Assembly: GCF_021432765.1 (NCBI RefSeq)
Contig: NZ_CP058908.1
Coordinates: 326,001 to 390,000, forward strand
Source of the DNA: Pseudomonas phenolilytica
GTDB lineage: Bacteria > Pseudomonadota > Gammaproteobacteria > Pseudomonadales > Pseudomonadaceae
DNA length: 64,000 nt
Direction of reading: 5' to 3'
Within the stretch, counting starts at the first letter, position 1, and each line of letters begins with the position of its first letter. The translations under genes and the position numbers were made by a program. Shown here one piece after another: positions 27,857 to 34,813 of this stretch. The notes beneath the pieces are model-generated. The model was not told the DNA's origin. It saw only the letters and a program-made list of their open reading frames with translations, and ran no database searches.

Positions 27857-27891
27857 AAACCCCTGATTTTCCTAGCGAATTTCAGGGGTTT
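27857..27891. terminator. element-borne terminator shared by ssrA and the integrase
   Basis: 10-bp stem AAACCCCTGA (27857-27866) with TCAGGGGTTT (27882-27891) just inside attL. The right arm is the end of the integrase coding sequence including its TGA. On the plus strand it follows ssrA and is trailed by GGGGTTTTGTGTTTTC, so it can replace the native ssrA terminator displaced by the insertion. Confidence 0.75.
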
Positions 27892-28910
27892 TGTGTTTTC
27901 AGGGGCTTCGACTGTCCCGAAAGTGTCACACCTGCCAACGGGCTAAGTTTTACCGCTTCCGCCAGATGCTCCGGTGCCAAATGCGCATAGCGCATGGTCA
28001 TGGCCAAGCTGGAGTGCCCCAGGATTTTCTGTAGCGTCAGGATGTTCCCGCCCTTCTGCATGAAGTGGCTGGCGAACGTGTGTCGGAGAGCGTGACTAGC
28101 CTGCCCTTTCGGCAGCACGATGCCCGACCGGCTCAACGCTCGACGGAAGGACGTGATAGCCCCGGTGAACTGGCCGTGACGCCTCCAGTGATCACGAATG
28201 AACGCTTCCAGCTCTGCCGGGATCGGTACGGTTCGCACCTTGCTGGATTTGGTCTTGCTGTACGTGACAGCACCATTGCGCAGCCTGGACGGTGTGAGCC
28301 CTTCCGCTTCCGACCATCGAGCACCAGTCGCCAGACAGAGCAGCACGATAGGTTCGACATGCGGGTTGTCGCAGCCTTCACGAATGGCTGTCAGCAGCTC
28401 GGCTATCTGTTCCTGAGTCAGCCAGGACAGTTCCTGTTCTTCAATCCGGTAGGGCTTCATCAACTCCAGCGGGTTCGCATAGTCGATCTGGCCCAGGCCT
28501 CGCAGCTCATTGAACACCGCCCGGATATAACCCAACTCGTTGTTCAGCGTCTTGGGCGTGATGCCAGCTTCTGCCCGCAAGCGGCGTTCATGGGCATAGG
28601 TGGCCGGGTCGAGCTTTATCGCAATCGGGTCACGCAGACGCACACACAGAGCATCGAGCTTGGCTTTTCGGCGTTCGCCATCCTTGAGCATATGGCCGTG
28701 CAGATCGAACCACAGGCCAACCAACTCAGACAGTCGGCGACGATCCTTGGCCTTTGGATTCCAGGCAGCGTCAGCCGCTTTGTTGGCGATGATGTACTGC
28801 TCGTAGCGCTGGGCTTCCGCCTTGGTTGTGAACAGCTTGCGGAAACGCTGGCCACGGATAGGTTGAACATCTGCCAGCCATCGACCATCAGGGCGCTTCT
28901 TGACCGTCAT
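27882..28910 (-). CDS. site-specific tyrosine recombinase (integrase)
   Basis: Catalyses integration/excision at ssrA. Start ATG at 28910 overlaps the rep stop by 4 nt and gives 342 residues (MTVKKRPDGRWLADVQP); a longer frame to 29030 would overlap rep by over 120 bp. An N-terminal arm-binding domain and SAM-like core-binding domain precede the catalytic domain with R198 (TGARWSEA), K221 region, H273-x-x-R276 (HALRHTF), H299 (LGHSS) and nucleophile Y308 (MRYAHL). All catalytic residues are present. It lies directly beside attL, as expected. Confidence 0.95.
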   Translation of the reverse strand: MTVKKRPDGRWLADVQPIRGQRFRKLFTTKAEAQRYEQYIIANKAADAAWNPKAKDRRRLSELVGLWFDLHGHMLKDGERRKAKLDALCVRLRDPIAIKLDPATYAHERRLRAEAGITPKTLNNELGYIRAVFNELRGLGQIDYANPLELMKPYRIEEQELSWLTQEQIAELLTAIREGCDNPHVEPIVLLCLATGARWSEAEGLTPSRLRNGAVTYSKTKSSKVRTVPIPAELEAFIRDHWRRHGQFTGAITSFRRALSRSGIVLPKGQASHALRHTFASHFMQKGGNILTLQKILGHSSLAMTMRYAHLAPEHLAEAVKLSPLAGVTLSGQSKPLKTQNP

Positions 28911-30187
28911 ACCGCCCTGCCCCACCTCACATGGCGTTCCTGCAGCAGATCCTTGATGTGCTTGTAGAGGTCGCGCTCGCTCATATCCTTGGCGGCGTAG
29001 TGATCGCGGATCACCGGCCAGCAATCCCATTGCTTCAAGGTCTCGAATGCTTTCTTAGCGCCCACTCGCTCCCGTGCCAGCAGGCTTACGAAGTTTCCCA
29101 GGAACAGCTCCACGTTCTTCCCCGAGAAGCCTCGAGAGGTCTTGTAGTAGCGCTTGTACTCGGTTTCATCGACCAGGGAATCGACCGGCAGATCGACCCG
29201 CGCATCGTCGCGCATCAGTGTCCAGATCGGATCGAAGTAACCGGGCCGGGCGAGCAACTTGAACTGGCTCAGGCCATAGCGCCACAGGCCGTCGAGGTGT
29301 GCCGAGAAGGCGGCAAAGGAGTCCGTATCGATGGCTTGGCCGGTCTTCACGTCTACCGAGCCGCTGGCGAACTGCTGGATGATCGAATGGTGATAACGCA
29401 GCTCGACGCGCCATACCTCCTGGGCCGGGTTGTAGTTCTCCGGGTCTTTTGCATCGAACGAATCCCGGCGACGCCAGACGCTTTCCCAGTAGTCGAGCTT
29501 GTCCGTTGCCCGGGCCTGTTCGGTCTTGTTGTAGATACAGAGCTGGACGCCGCCAGCGGAGCCGAACATGGACGTTTCCCCGCGACCGTAGACGCTGGAC
29601 TTCGTCGCCCACTCCACCTGATTGATGCCTGAGATATCCCGATGTGTTCTGGCCCGGCAGTGCAGGCGTGCTACCAGATCCACCGGCGGTTTCCAGCCCT
29701 GGAGGTCCAACGCCAGATGGACCGCACACTGGTTGCGTTCGCGGTGAGTCATCACGGCTGCAGCGTAGTAGTCCATCCGCTCTTGCAAGCGCTCAGGCGA
29801 CAACGCGTCGATGGCGTGCGGTGACACTTCGATTTTCAGGTGCGGCCCGATCTGCTCCAGCTTGGCGTTGAAGTTCTTGATCAGCAGCACGAAGCCGAGA
29901 TCGGCGTTCTGCAGCTTGTACTGGTAGCCCGAGTCCCGGCCCACTCGCCCCGAGTGCCAGATCTCCCCGGCGAACTCGACCATCGCGCCCGGCTTCTCAA
30001 ACAGCGCCATGATCTCGGGACGGATCAGCCCGCGGTAAAGCTGGCGGACCGTATCGACGCCGCAACGCAGCAAACGGACCTTGGACAGATCGACGATTGC
30101 CGCCGTGCCCGGATCGACGAACAGACGCCCGTTGCGATCCTCACGGGCAAGCATATCGAGACGAAGAAAATCTTTTGGTTTGGCCAT
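28907..30187 (-). CDS. rolling-circle replication initiation protein, Pf/RstA (Rep_trans)-like
   Basis: A 426-residue protein that I assign to the replication initiation factor family used by Pf-type filamentous phages and CTX RstA, from VQLCIYNKTEQ (mid-protein) and WRVELRYHHSIIQQFA, plus its place next to the integrase. ATG 30187 has AGGAAG about 8 nt upstream; a GTG three codons earlier (30196) is the alternative. It should nick the element's double-strand origin. The nicking tyrosine cannot be named with confidence. Coupled to the integrase by a 4-nt overlap. Confidence 0.85.
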   Translation of the reverse strand: MAKPKDFLRLDMLAREDRNGRLFVDPGTAAIVDLSKVRLLRCGVDTVRQLYRGLIRPEIMALFEKPGAMVEFAGEIWHSGRVGRDSGYQYKLQNADLGFVLLIKNFNAKLEQIGPHLKIEVSPHAIDALSPERLQERMDYYAAAVMTHRERNQCAVHLALDLQGWKPPVDLVARLHCRARTHRDISGINQVEWATKSSVYGRGETSMFGSAGGVQLCIYNKTEQARATDKLDYWESVWRRRDSFDAKDPENYNPAQEVWRVELRYHHSIIQQFASGSVDVKTGQAIDTDSFAAFSAHLDGLWRYGLSQFKLLARPGYFDPIWTLMRDDARVDLPVDSLVDETEYKRYYKTSRGFSGKNVELFLGNFVSLLARERVGAKKAFETLKQWDCWPVIRDHYAAKDMSERDLYKHIKDLLQERHVRWGRAV

Positions 30188-30255
30188 TTCGTTCACTTCC
30201 TAATGCTGATTAATGCGGTTCTCAACCTTCGTTTATCTGACGTGTTACAGGGACG

Positions 30256-30558
30256 TCAGCGAGGGGGCGCGCGCACGCCGGCACAGGCCACGCGCCCGCT
30301 ACGCTCCGCGTAGAGCTGTGCAGGCGTGCGCGCGCTTTTGGCTGGCCATGCCGTAACCACGTCGGAGAACACGTCGGTCGGATCGTCCGGGCAGGGTTGT
30401 TCCTGGATGAAGGCGGGCAGGTAGGGATGCTCGGGCGGCGGCGTACCGTCCAGGGCGATGCAGAGCGCAAGGCAGGCCAGGCCGAGAAGCAGGTGCGGCA
30501 GGCAGAGATAGGCGCGGCGCGACAGAGCGAAGAACACCAAGGGCGCCGCCCTTGTCAT
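30256..30558 (-). CDS. possible small membrane protein of the element
   Basis: A frame of 100 residues from ATG 30558 with one hydrophobic segment (about 17-36, LCLPHLLLGLACLALCIALD) after a basic N-terminus, then a Pro-rich region. It lies between the early gene and rep, where Pf phages carry structural/Zot genes, but shows no similarity I recognise. Its last 25 codons coincide with a large hairpin, so the frame may be real, truncated or fortuitous. The frame extends to ATG 30633. Confidence 0.4.
   Translation of the reverse strand: MTRAAPLVFFALSRRAYLCLPHLLLGLACLALCIALDGTPPPEHPYLPAFIQEQPCPDDPTDVFSDVVTAWPAKSARTPAQLYAERSGRVACAGVRAPPR
30267..30335. repeat. large nested hairpin upstream of rep (candidate origin or packaging signal)
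   Basis: 20-nt arms 30267-30286 and 30316-30335 pair at 19 of 20 positions around a 29-nt loop, which itself holds a 6-bp hairpin CTACGC-TCC-GCGTAG (30299-30313). It is 80-150 bp upstream of the rep start. Inovirus and rolling-circle origins and packaging signals are hairpins of this sort; the specific role is inferred. Confidence 0.55.
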
Positions 30559-30587
30559 CCCGCTCTTGCCGCCGAGGGCTCGGGAGC

Positions 30588-30610
30588 GTGGGGTGGAAAA
30601 GCTACCCCAC
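30588..30610. repeat. secondary hairpin GTGGGGT/ACCCCAC
   Basis: 7-bp stem (30588-30594 with 30604-30610) and 9-nt loop, between the unknown early gene and the small membrane frame. No T tract follows on either strand; possibly a single-strand origin or attenuator. Confidence 0.35.
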
Positions 30611-30645
30611 ACTCCCCGCGATAGGCTGGTCATGATCGTGCAGGG

Positions 30646-31032
30646 TCAAGGGTGCGCTGCGCCCGTGCTTCCGTTCGACGGGACGGTGAAGCTGTCCCGA
30701 CGAGCCGGGAGCGCGGCCCCTGACCTTTCAGCGTTAGGGAGGGCGACGCGGCCCAGTACGTTGCCGGAACCGTGCCGGTCGCGGTACCGCATCGCCCTGA
30801 TGGTAAGAATGTCCACGAAGGGGATTTCGCTCGGCGTGCGCCCGTCGTCGACGAAGCTCACCGCCATGAAGTAGGGGTAATCCCAGACGCCTTCCTTCGC
30901 CAGCACCACGCCGACGATGTGCACGCAGCACCAGTAAGGCGGCTCGTCTTCGTCCATATGCAGCTCCAGCAGCACGGACTGGCCGATGTAAGCCTTGGCA
31001 GCTTCAGCATCCAGGGTGACGGGCTTACGCAT
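30646..31032 (-). CDS. hypothetical early protein of the element
   Basis: 128 residues, acidic and aromatic in the middle ([28 protein letters not shown]) with a low-complexity C-terminus. No domain recognised. Its ATG lies in the last codons of the preceding gene (8-nt overlap), so it belongs to the minus-strand early operon that starts at 31455 and leads towards rep and int. Comparable small proteins of unknown role precede rep in Pf-like phages. Confidence 0.65.
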   Translation of the reverse strand: MRKPVTLDAEAAKAYIGQSVLLELHMDEDEPPYWCCVHIVGVVLAKEGVWDYPYFMAVSFVDDGRTPSEIPFVDILTIRAMRYRDRHGSGNVLGRVALPNAERSGAALPARRDSFTVPSNGSTGAAHP

Positions 31033-31240
31033 GGCTGTAGTCTCCTTCCTTGAACTCCTTCTTGCCTTTCTTCAGGTCGGCCCGCAGCCGCGCGAGGTTG
31101 ACCATGCGGAAGTCCGCGAGGCGCATCGTCGGGATGGTGCCGGTGGCGGCCCAGTCGGCGGCCTCTTCGACGGATACCCCGCTCATTTCGGCGAAGGTCT
31201 TGAGGCTGCACAGGTCGAGGCTGTCGTCTGCCTTACTCAT
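31025..31240 (-). CDS. excisionase/AlpA-like small DNA-binding protein 2
   Basis: 71 residues from ATG 31240. The segment FAEMSGVSVEEAADWAATG followed by IPTMRL and MVNLARLRADL has the helix-turn-helix plus wing pattern of MerR/AlpA/Xis proteins. It aligns with the preceding protein (FAE..G...W...G..P......MVN.A.L), so the two look like paralogues. ATG overlaps the upstream stop (ATGA), and its stop overlaps the next gene by 8 nt. Confidence 0.65.
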   Translation of the reverse strand: MSKADDSLDLCSLKTFAEMSGVSVEEAADWAATGTIPTMRLADFRMVNLARLRADLKKGKKEFKEGDYSHA

Positions 31241-31455
31241 AGCGTCCACTCCTGTTCGAGAAGCTGCTGATGCAGCAGGGCCACGTTGACCATCGTGCGC
31301 TTGCCGACCTTCTGCGACGGCAGGTAGCCGCGCTCCAACCAGGTGCGCACCACGATGGGTTCGTCGCCCATGCCGATCCATTCGGCAAACTTCGGCCACG
31401 GCATCAGGGGCGGGGCGCCGTGCAGCTTTTGCGGGTCAAAACCTTCCGTATCCAT
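31237..31455 (-). CDS. excisionase/AlpA-like small DNA-binding protein 1
   Basis: 72 residues, first gene of the leftward operon. The stretch FAEWIGMGDEPIVVRTWLE, then GYLPSQKVGKRTMVNVALL, is a winged-HTH pattern as in phage Xis/AlpA regulators, which direct excision and early transcription. It diverges from the repressor-like gene across a palindromic operator region, the standard lysogeny switch layout of Pf-type phages. Confidence 0.7.
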   Translation of the reverse strand: MDTEGFDPQKLHGAPPLMPWPKFAEWIGMGDEPIVVRTWLERGYLPSQKVGKRTMVNVALLHQQLLEQEWTL

Positions 31456-31504
31456 CCGCTTTACTCCACTATGCTCTGCTGTATCTCCCCAGCGGCAACT
31501 GGGA

Positions 31505-31557
31505 AACTATTAACCACCGAGGAATTATTTACCATCTACTGGCGATGGTCAATAATT
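31505..31557. promoter_or_regulatory. operator region of the element's switch
   Basis: Two 14-nt arms, AATTATTTACCATC (31523-31536) and its near-inverse GATGGTCAATAATT (31544-31557), match at 13 of 14 positions around a 7-nt spacer. A third, weaker half-site AACTATTAACCACC (31505-31518) lies 18 bp upstream in direct orientation. The palindrome covers the first ATG of the plus-strand regulator. Confidence 0.7.
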
Positions 31558-31844
31558 TCCCAATGATGATCGTCTATCGAATGACAGCGGCTGATAGGGC
31601 TAGGCTTCTTCTCAAGAAGCTAGGGCCGAAAAAAACGAGCGAGCACGGCGGGGACTACGAGCGCTGGAGAAGCGTTAGTAAGGGAGTGGTGCGAGTAAGC
31701 ACAGAGGAGATAGACGTATTGGTGAAGATCTTCCCCCAGTACGCTCTTTGGTTGGCAAGTGGGCAGATCGCCCCAGAAGTAGGCCAGACCAGCCCCGATT
31801 ACGACGAAGCCAACCGAAACTTGAGCCAACCCAGCGCGGGATAG
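31545..31844 (+). CDS. phage-type repressor-like regulator
   Basis: 99 residues from ATG 31545, or 87 from ATG 31581 (MTAADRARLLLKKLG). The later start is attractive because the operator palindrome covers the first ATG. The sequence (KTSEHGGDYERWRSVSKGVV, then EEIDVLVKIFPQYALWLASGQ) is typical of small HTH regulators in Pseudomonas prophages in which the second part mimics a Cro/CI-like fold. It is the only rightward gene of the element and faces the excisionase operon, so it is the likely immunity repressor. No ribosome site is evident at either start. Confidence 0.65.
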   Translation: MVNNFPMMIVYRMTAADRARLLLKKLGPKKTSEHGGDYERWRSVSKGVVRVSTEEIDVLVKIFPQYALWLASGQIAPEVGQTSPDYDEANRNLSQPSAG

Positions 31845-31969
31845 CAATCACACGGAAAGTAGCTAGGCGATGGTATGCCCGAGGACAGGGAACAAAGTAG
31901 AAGCAAAACGTTGGTTAACGGTCGGACTTAGCGTTTCTCCTGAGTGGAGCGAACGCATTGAGCACAACG

Positions 31970-32545
31970 CTAGCGGCTACGCTCAAGGTCGAGCGAGGTG
32001 ATATGAAATCCTAGCTCAGAGCGTAGTATTTGTAGCTTATACGCACCTTTTTGTGGAAGGCGAGCAAACCCGGCTTCGGTAATACACACGTGATTTGGAA
32101 ATGCATTATCGATGTCATGACCTTTAAGGCGGAAATCGCAACCTTTTCTGCTGTGCTCGTAGTGTTTAGAAAGATTGCTTATTAGTTGATCTTCACGGCC
32201 AAGCACTTGCGTCGCAATGTCGCCAACGCCATGCATTATCGACAGAGAAAAAAGCATAAAGAGTAAGATAGGCCCAAAAAGAACAACAAGTAGTTTCATT
32301 GGTGCTGAGGTGCCTGGGCGGAATGCCGTTCGCCCTGTTAGCAAAGCCCAGTAGAAGGCAGCAGCACAGAGGACTGTAGCTGCCATTGCAAGACTAAAAC
32401 CCGTGTCGATCCACGCCGCTGATGGCACAAAATCTGTCCACAATCCATATACGCTAATCAGTGTTACTACTAGAGCGACATTAGTTATGATGACTCGGCT
32501 TTTCGAAACATCAGCAGAACCATAGAACGCTGCCTTCCATGACAC
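31970..32545 (-). CDS. membrane protein of unknown function (element cargo)
   Basis: 191 residues, ATG 32545. Three hydrophobic segments (about 18-37, 45-68, 84-105) are followed by a soluble C-terminal domain of about 85 residues with two Cys (KGCDFRL, HVCITEAG). AT-richer than its surroundings and with different codon use, which points to recent acquisition. It is flanked by imperfect palindromes rather than promoters, see the cassette finding. No family recognised. Confidence 0.6.
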   Translation of the reverse strand: MSWKAAFYGSADVSKSRVIITNVALVVTLISVYGLWTDFVPSAAWIDTGFSLAMAATVLCAAAFYWALLTGRTAFRPGTSAPMKLLVVLFGPILLFMLFSLSIMHGVGDIATQVLGREDQLISNLSKHYEHSRKGCDFRLKGHDIDNAFPNHVCITEAGFARLPQKGAYKLQILRSELGFHITSLDLERSR

Positions 32546-32598
32546 AGAGCGGCTCCTTAAAGCTTAATTAAGGGGCAGGCCTTGACCCGCCCCAGAGG

Positions 32599-32690
32599 GG
32601 TTAAAGTTAAGCCGTTAATCGGTACGCTGCGGCGAGTAGTGCTGGCACAAGCACAGATTTCGCAATGGCAATATAGCCAAAAATTAGAGC
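32599..32690 (-). pseudogene. possible 3' remnant of a cassette-type reading frame
   Basis: On the minus strand an open frame without a start codon ends SVLVPALLAAAYRLTA with its TAA inside the heptamer GCTTAAC, as is usual for integron cassette genes whose stop lies in the attC R-box. It is too short and too composition-biased to be certain. Confidence 0.25.
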
Positions 32691-32764
32691 AGAAAAGGGG
32701 ACAGATTTATTTTCCCTCCCACTTAAGAATAAACAAACTGGATGGACATCCGTTGATGGAAGGG

Positions 32765-33178
32765 CTAGGCCCTTGGATCGTCATGTTCACAGTTGCAGTA
32801 AAGATCGAAGTCAACAGATAGACCAAGCGCCGCGATTCGAGAGATTAATTGACTATCCATATGGAACCCTGGGTTTTCATTCGTGTAGTAGCCAACGCCC
32901 TGAAGACCACACTTGTACTTGGAGACTGCGTCAAATACCTGTTCTCGCCGGCCTTCTAAGGCTTCAAGCAGCGTAACAAGATGGCGATCTTGGAACGCCT
33001 CAGTCCGCGGGAGTGAACTATGCAACTCCCAGTTGCTGAACTTCCTCGGGCGATTAGCCGGGCCTAGCTCGCCCTTCATCCATGTGAGCGTTGGTGTCAG
33101 CTTAAGCAAGTCAGTCACTTGCTCGGCCTTGCCCTCGAAATCGCGGACATAGAAGTAGGCATATGTGTCGAATGGCAT
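32765..33178 (-). CDS. DUF4279 domain-containing protein (element cargo)
   Basis: 137 residues from ATG 33178. The pattern FxVRDFEGKAEQVTDLLKL, then a Trp-Lys-Gly segment, SNWELHSSL and the closing LGLSVDFDLYCNC fits the DUF4279 family, whose function is unknown. The ATG is only 9 bp after GTTAGGC, the 3' R-box heptamer of integron attC sites, and no promoter or ribosome site is obvious. Likely mobile cargo. Confidence 0.72.
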   Translation of the reverse strand: MPFDTYAYFYVRDFEGKAEQVTDLLKLTPTLTWMKGELGPANRPRKFSNWELHSSLPRTEAFQDRHLVTLLEALEGRREQVFDAVSKYKCGLQGVGYYTNENPGFHMDSQLISRIAALGLSVDFDLYCNCEHDDPRA

Positions 33179-33187
33179 ACGAGAGAA

Positions 33188-33233
33188 GCCTAACGTTTGG
33201 TTAAGGGGACGCTTTAGCTCATCCCCGATGAGC
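33188..33233 (-). repeat. attC-like half site upstream of the DUF4279 gene
   Basis: On the minus strand a 7-bp hairpin GCTCATC/GATGAGC (33217-33233) is followed by CCCCTTAACC and then GTTAGGC (33194-33188), matching the GTTRRRY R-box of integron recombination sites. A matching GCCTAAC partner on the other side is absent, so it is a half or hybrid site. Confidence 0.4.
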
Positions 33234-33376
33234 TGAAGATCATTGCACAGTCAGAGCCCCAAAAGTGTCACAGACACAGCAAGGTACAGCAGATCAATGC
33301 GTCAGAGATAAGATGGCGACAGGCCGAACTACCTAGGGAAGCAGGCTACAGCGGCACAATGCAGAGTCCTCGACAT

Positions 33377-33403
33377 GGGTTCAAATCCCCCCGGCTCCAC
33401 CAA
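33377..33403. repeat. attR: second copy of the 27-bp core repeat
   Basis: Identical to the ssrA 3' end at 27817-27843. It marks the right edge of the element; sequence beyond it resumes with the original ssrA terminator. Confidence 0.92.
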
Positions 33404-33410
33404 ACACGAA

Positions 33411-33443
33411 GCCCCGAGACTCGAAAGAGTCTCGGGGCTTTTT
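33411..33443 (+). terminator. original ssrA terminator, now beyond attR
   Basis: Perfect 12-bp stem (33411-33422 with 33427-33438), GAAA tetraloop, then TTTTT. It directly follows the attR copy of the ssrA end, so before insertion it would have lain 8 bp after the tmRNA CCA. Confidence 0.9.
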
Positions 33444-33621
33444 CTTTGCCGTGTCGAAAGCTGAGCGAAGACGCTCAGGCCGCTATTGTCGACGGTTTCA
33501 ACCGCGATCTAGCCGCAGGCAGCATGCTTGGCCGCAAGATGTGCCAGCTCTGGCCCTACTCCAATCAGTCCTACCGTCGTATCCCAGCTCACCGCAACCC
33601 CGACTGTTTCTAGCTAGCAAT

Positions 33622-34737
33622 TCACCCATATATCGCCGGCTCCCGGTAATGCCGCGCACACGCCTCGCCGTTCGCGCGGAACAGGTGGCACTTGTCGGCC
33701 TTGAGGCCGGCAGCGAAGGTATCGCCTTCGGTGACACGCAGGTTGCCGTCGACGCAGAGGGTGATCACATCCTGCAGGCGTTCAAGGGTGAGGTAGAGCA
33801 GGTTGTACTGGCCCAGACGCTCGGCCACGGTGATCTGGCCATGGAAGGTGAAGTCGGCTTCGTCCGGCATGACGAAGTGTTCGGGGCGGATGCCGAGGGT
33901 GAGCAGGTCGCCAGCGCTGACGGCGCTGCCATCCACCGGCAGGGTCAGTGGATAACCGCTGGGCAGTTCCACGGTGACGGCTTCCGGGCTGGCGGAGACG
34001 GCGCGCACCTCGACGAAGTTCATCTGCGGCGAGCCGAGGAAGCCGGCGACGAAACGGTTCTGCGGGTAGTGATACAGGTGCAGCGGCTGGCCGACCTGAG
34101 CAATTTCGCCGGCGTTCAGCACGACGATCTTGTCGGCCAGGGTCATGGCTTCGACCTGATCGTGAGTCACATAGATCATGGTGGAGCGGATGCGCTGGTG
34201 CAGACGGGCGATCTCGATGCGCATCTGCACGCGAAGGAAGGCGTCGAGGTTCGACAGCGGTTCGTCGAAGAGGAAGACCTTGGGCTCGCGGACCATGGTG
34301 CGGCCGATGGCGACGCGCTGGCGCTGGCCGCCGGAGAGGTCCTTGGGCTTGCGTTCGAGCAGCTTGTCCAGTTGCAGGATCGCCGCGGCCGCGTCGACAC
34401 GGCGCTTGATCTCCTGTTTGTCGACGTGGGCGAGCTTGAGGCCGAAGGCCATGTTCTCGGCCACCGTCATGTGCGGGTAGAGCGCGTAGGACTGGAACAC
34501 CATGCCCACCGAACGGTCCTTGGGCGGCAGGTCGTTGACGCGCTGGTTGCCGATGAACAGGTCACCGGAGGTGATGTCCTCCAGCCCGGCGATCAATCGC
34601 AGCAGAGTGGATTTGCCGCAACCGGATGGACCGACGAAGACGACGAACTCACCGTCCTCGATATCCAGGTCGATATGCCGGGTGATCGGCGTACCGTCGT
34701 AACTCTTGCAGATGTCGCGCAGCGTGACACTGGCCAT
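33622..34737 (-). CDS. malK: maltose/maltodextrin ABC transporter ATP-binding protein
   Basis: ATPase of the MalEFGK2 importer; in E. coli it also inhibits MalT. 371 residues with Walker [10 protein letters not shown] (36-44), Q-loop, signature LSGGQRQR, Walker [14 protein letters not shown]-loop in VTHDQVEA and the C-terminal OB/TOBE regulatory domain (about 235-371). Start ATG 34737. It is the last gene of the minus-strand mal cluster, 76 bp after the alpha-glucosidase and about 6 kb from malEFG. Confidence 0.95.
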   Translation of the reverse strand: MASVTLRDICKSYDGTPITRHIDLDIEDGEFVVFVGPSGCGKSTLLRLIAGLEDITSGDLFIGNQRVNDLPPKDRSVGMVFQSYALYPHMTVAENMAFGLKLAHVDKQEIKRRVDAAAAILQLDKLLERKPKDLSGGQRQRVAIGRTMVREPKVFLFDEPLSNLDAFLRVQMRIEIARLHQRIRSTMIYVTHDQVEAMTLADKIVVLNAGEIAQVGQPLHLYHYPQNRFVAGFLGSPQMNFVEVRAVSASPEAVTVELPSGYPLTLPVDGSAVSAGDLLTLGIRPEHFVMPDEADFTFHGQITVAERLGQYNLLYLTLERLQDVITLCVDGNLRVTEGDTFAAGLKADKCHLFRANGEACARHYREPAIYG

Positions 34738-34813
34738 CGTTGTTGTTCTCCGTAGATGTCGCCATGCACTTCGTTCGTTCGCAGCGGCGGGCCGCCCCGC
34801 CGCTGCCGGCTCC

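Larger units (their letters stand above)
27817..33403. mobile_element. 5.56-kb integrative element in ssrA, Pf/RstA-like (candidate inovirus satellite)
   Basis: Bounded by a perfect 27-bp direct repeat copied from the ssrA 3' end (27817-27843 and 33377-33403). Contents on the minus strand: integrase, Rep, a small membrane-protein frame, an unknown early protein, two excisionase-like proteins, then plus-strand repressor-like gene, and minus-strand cargo (membrane protein, DUF4279 protein). Int beside a Rep_trans-type Rep is the Pf phage arrangement, but coat, minor coat, ssDNA-binding and Zot genes are missing. It is therefore either a satellite needing a helper, or a plasmid-like integrative element. 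Confidence 0.88.

Noticed and set aside
31899-31972. Full attC site after the membrane-protein gene
   Set aside because: There is a long imperfect palindrome, but no GTTRRRY/RYYYAAC heptamer pair, so it cannot be called attC.
32582-32821. 79-codon plus-strand frame in the cargo region
   Set aside because: No ribosome site, overlaps the DUF4279 gene antisense and contains a repeat-like motif.
27817-33403. Complete Pf prophage
   Set aside because: Coat, minor coat, ssDNA-binding and Zot genes are absent and there is no room for them in 5.56 kb.
33444-33621. Possible gene fragment between attR and malK (frame ending NPDCF)
   Set aside because: No start signal, no recognised family, only about 50 codons; kept as unassigned spacer that may be an old remnant.
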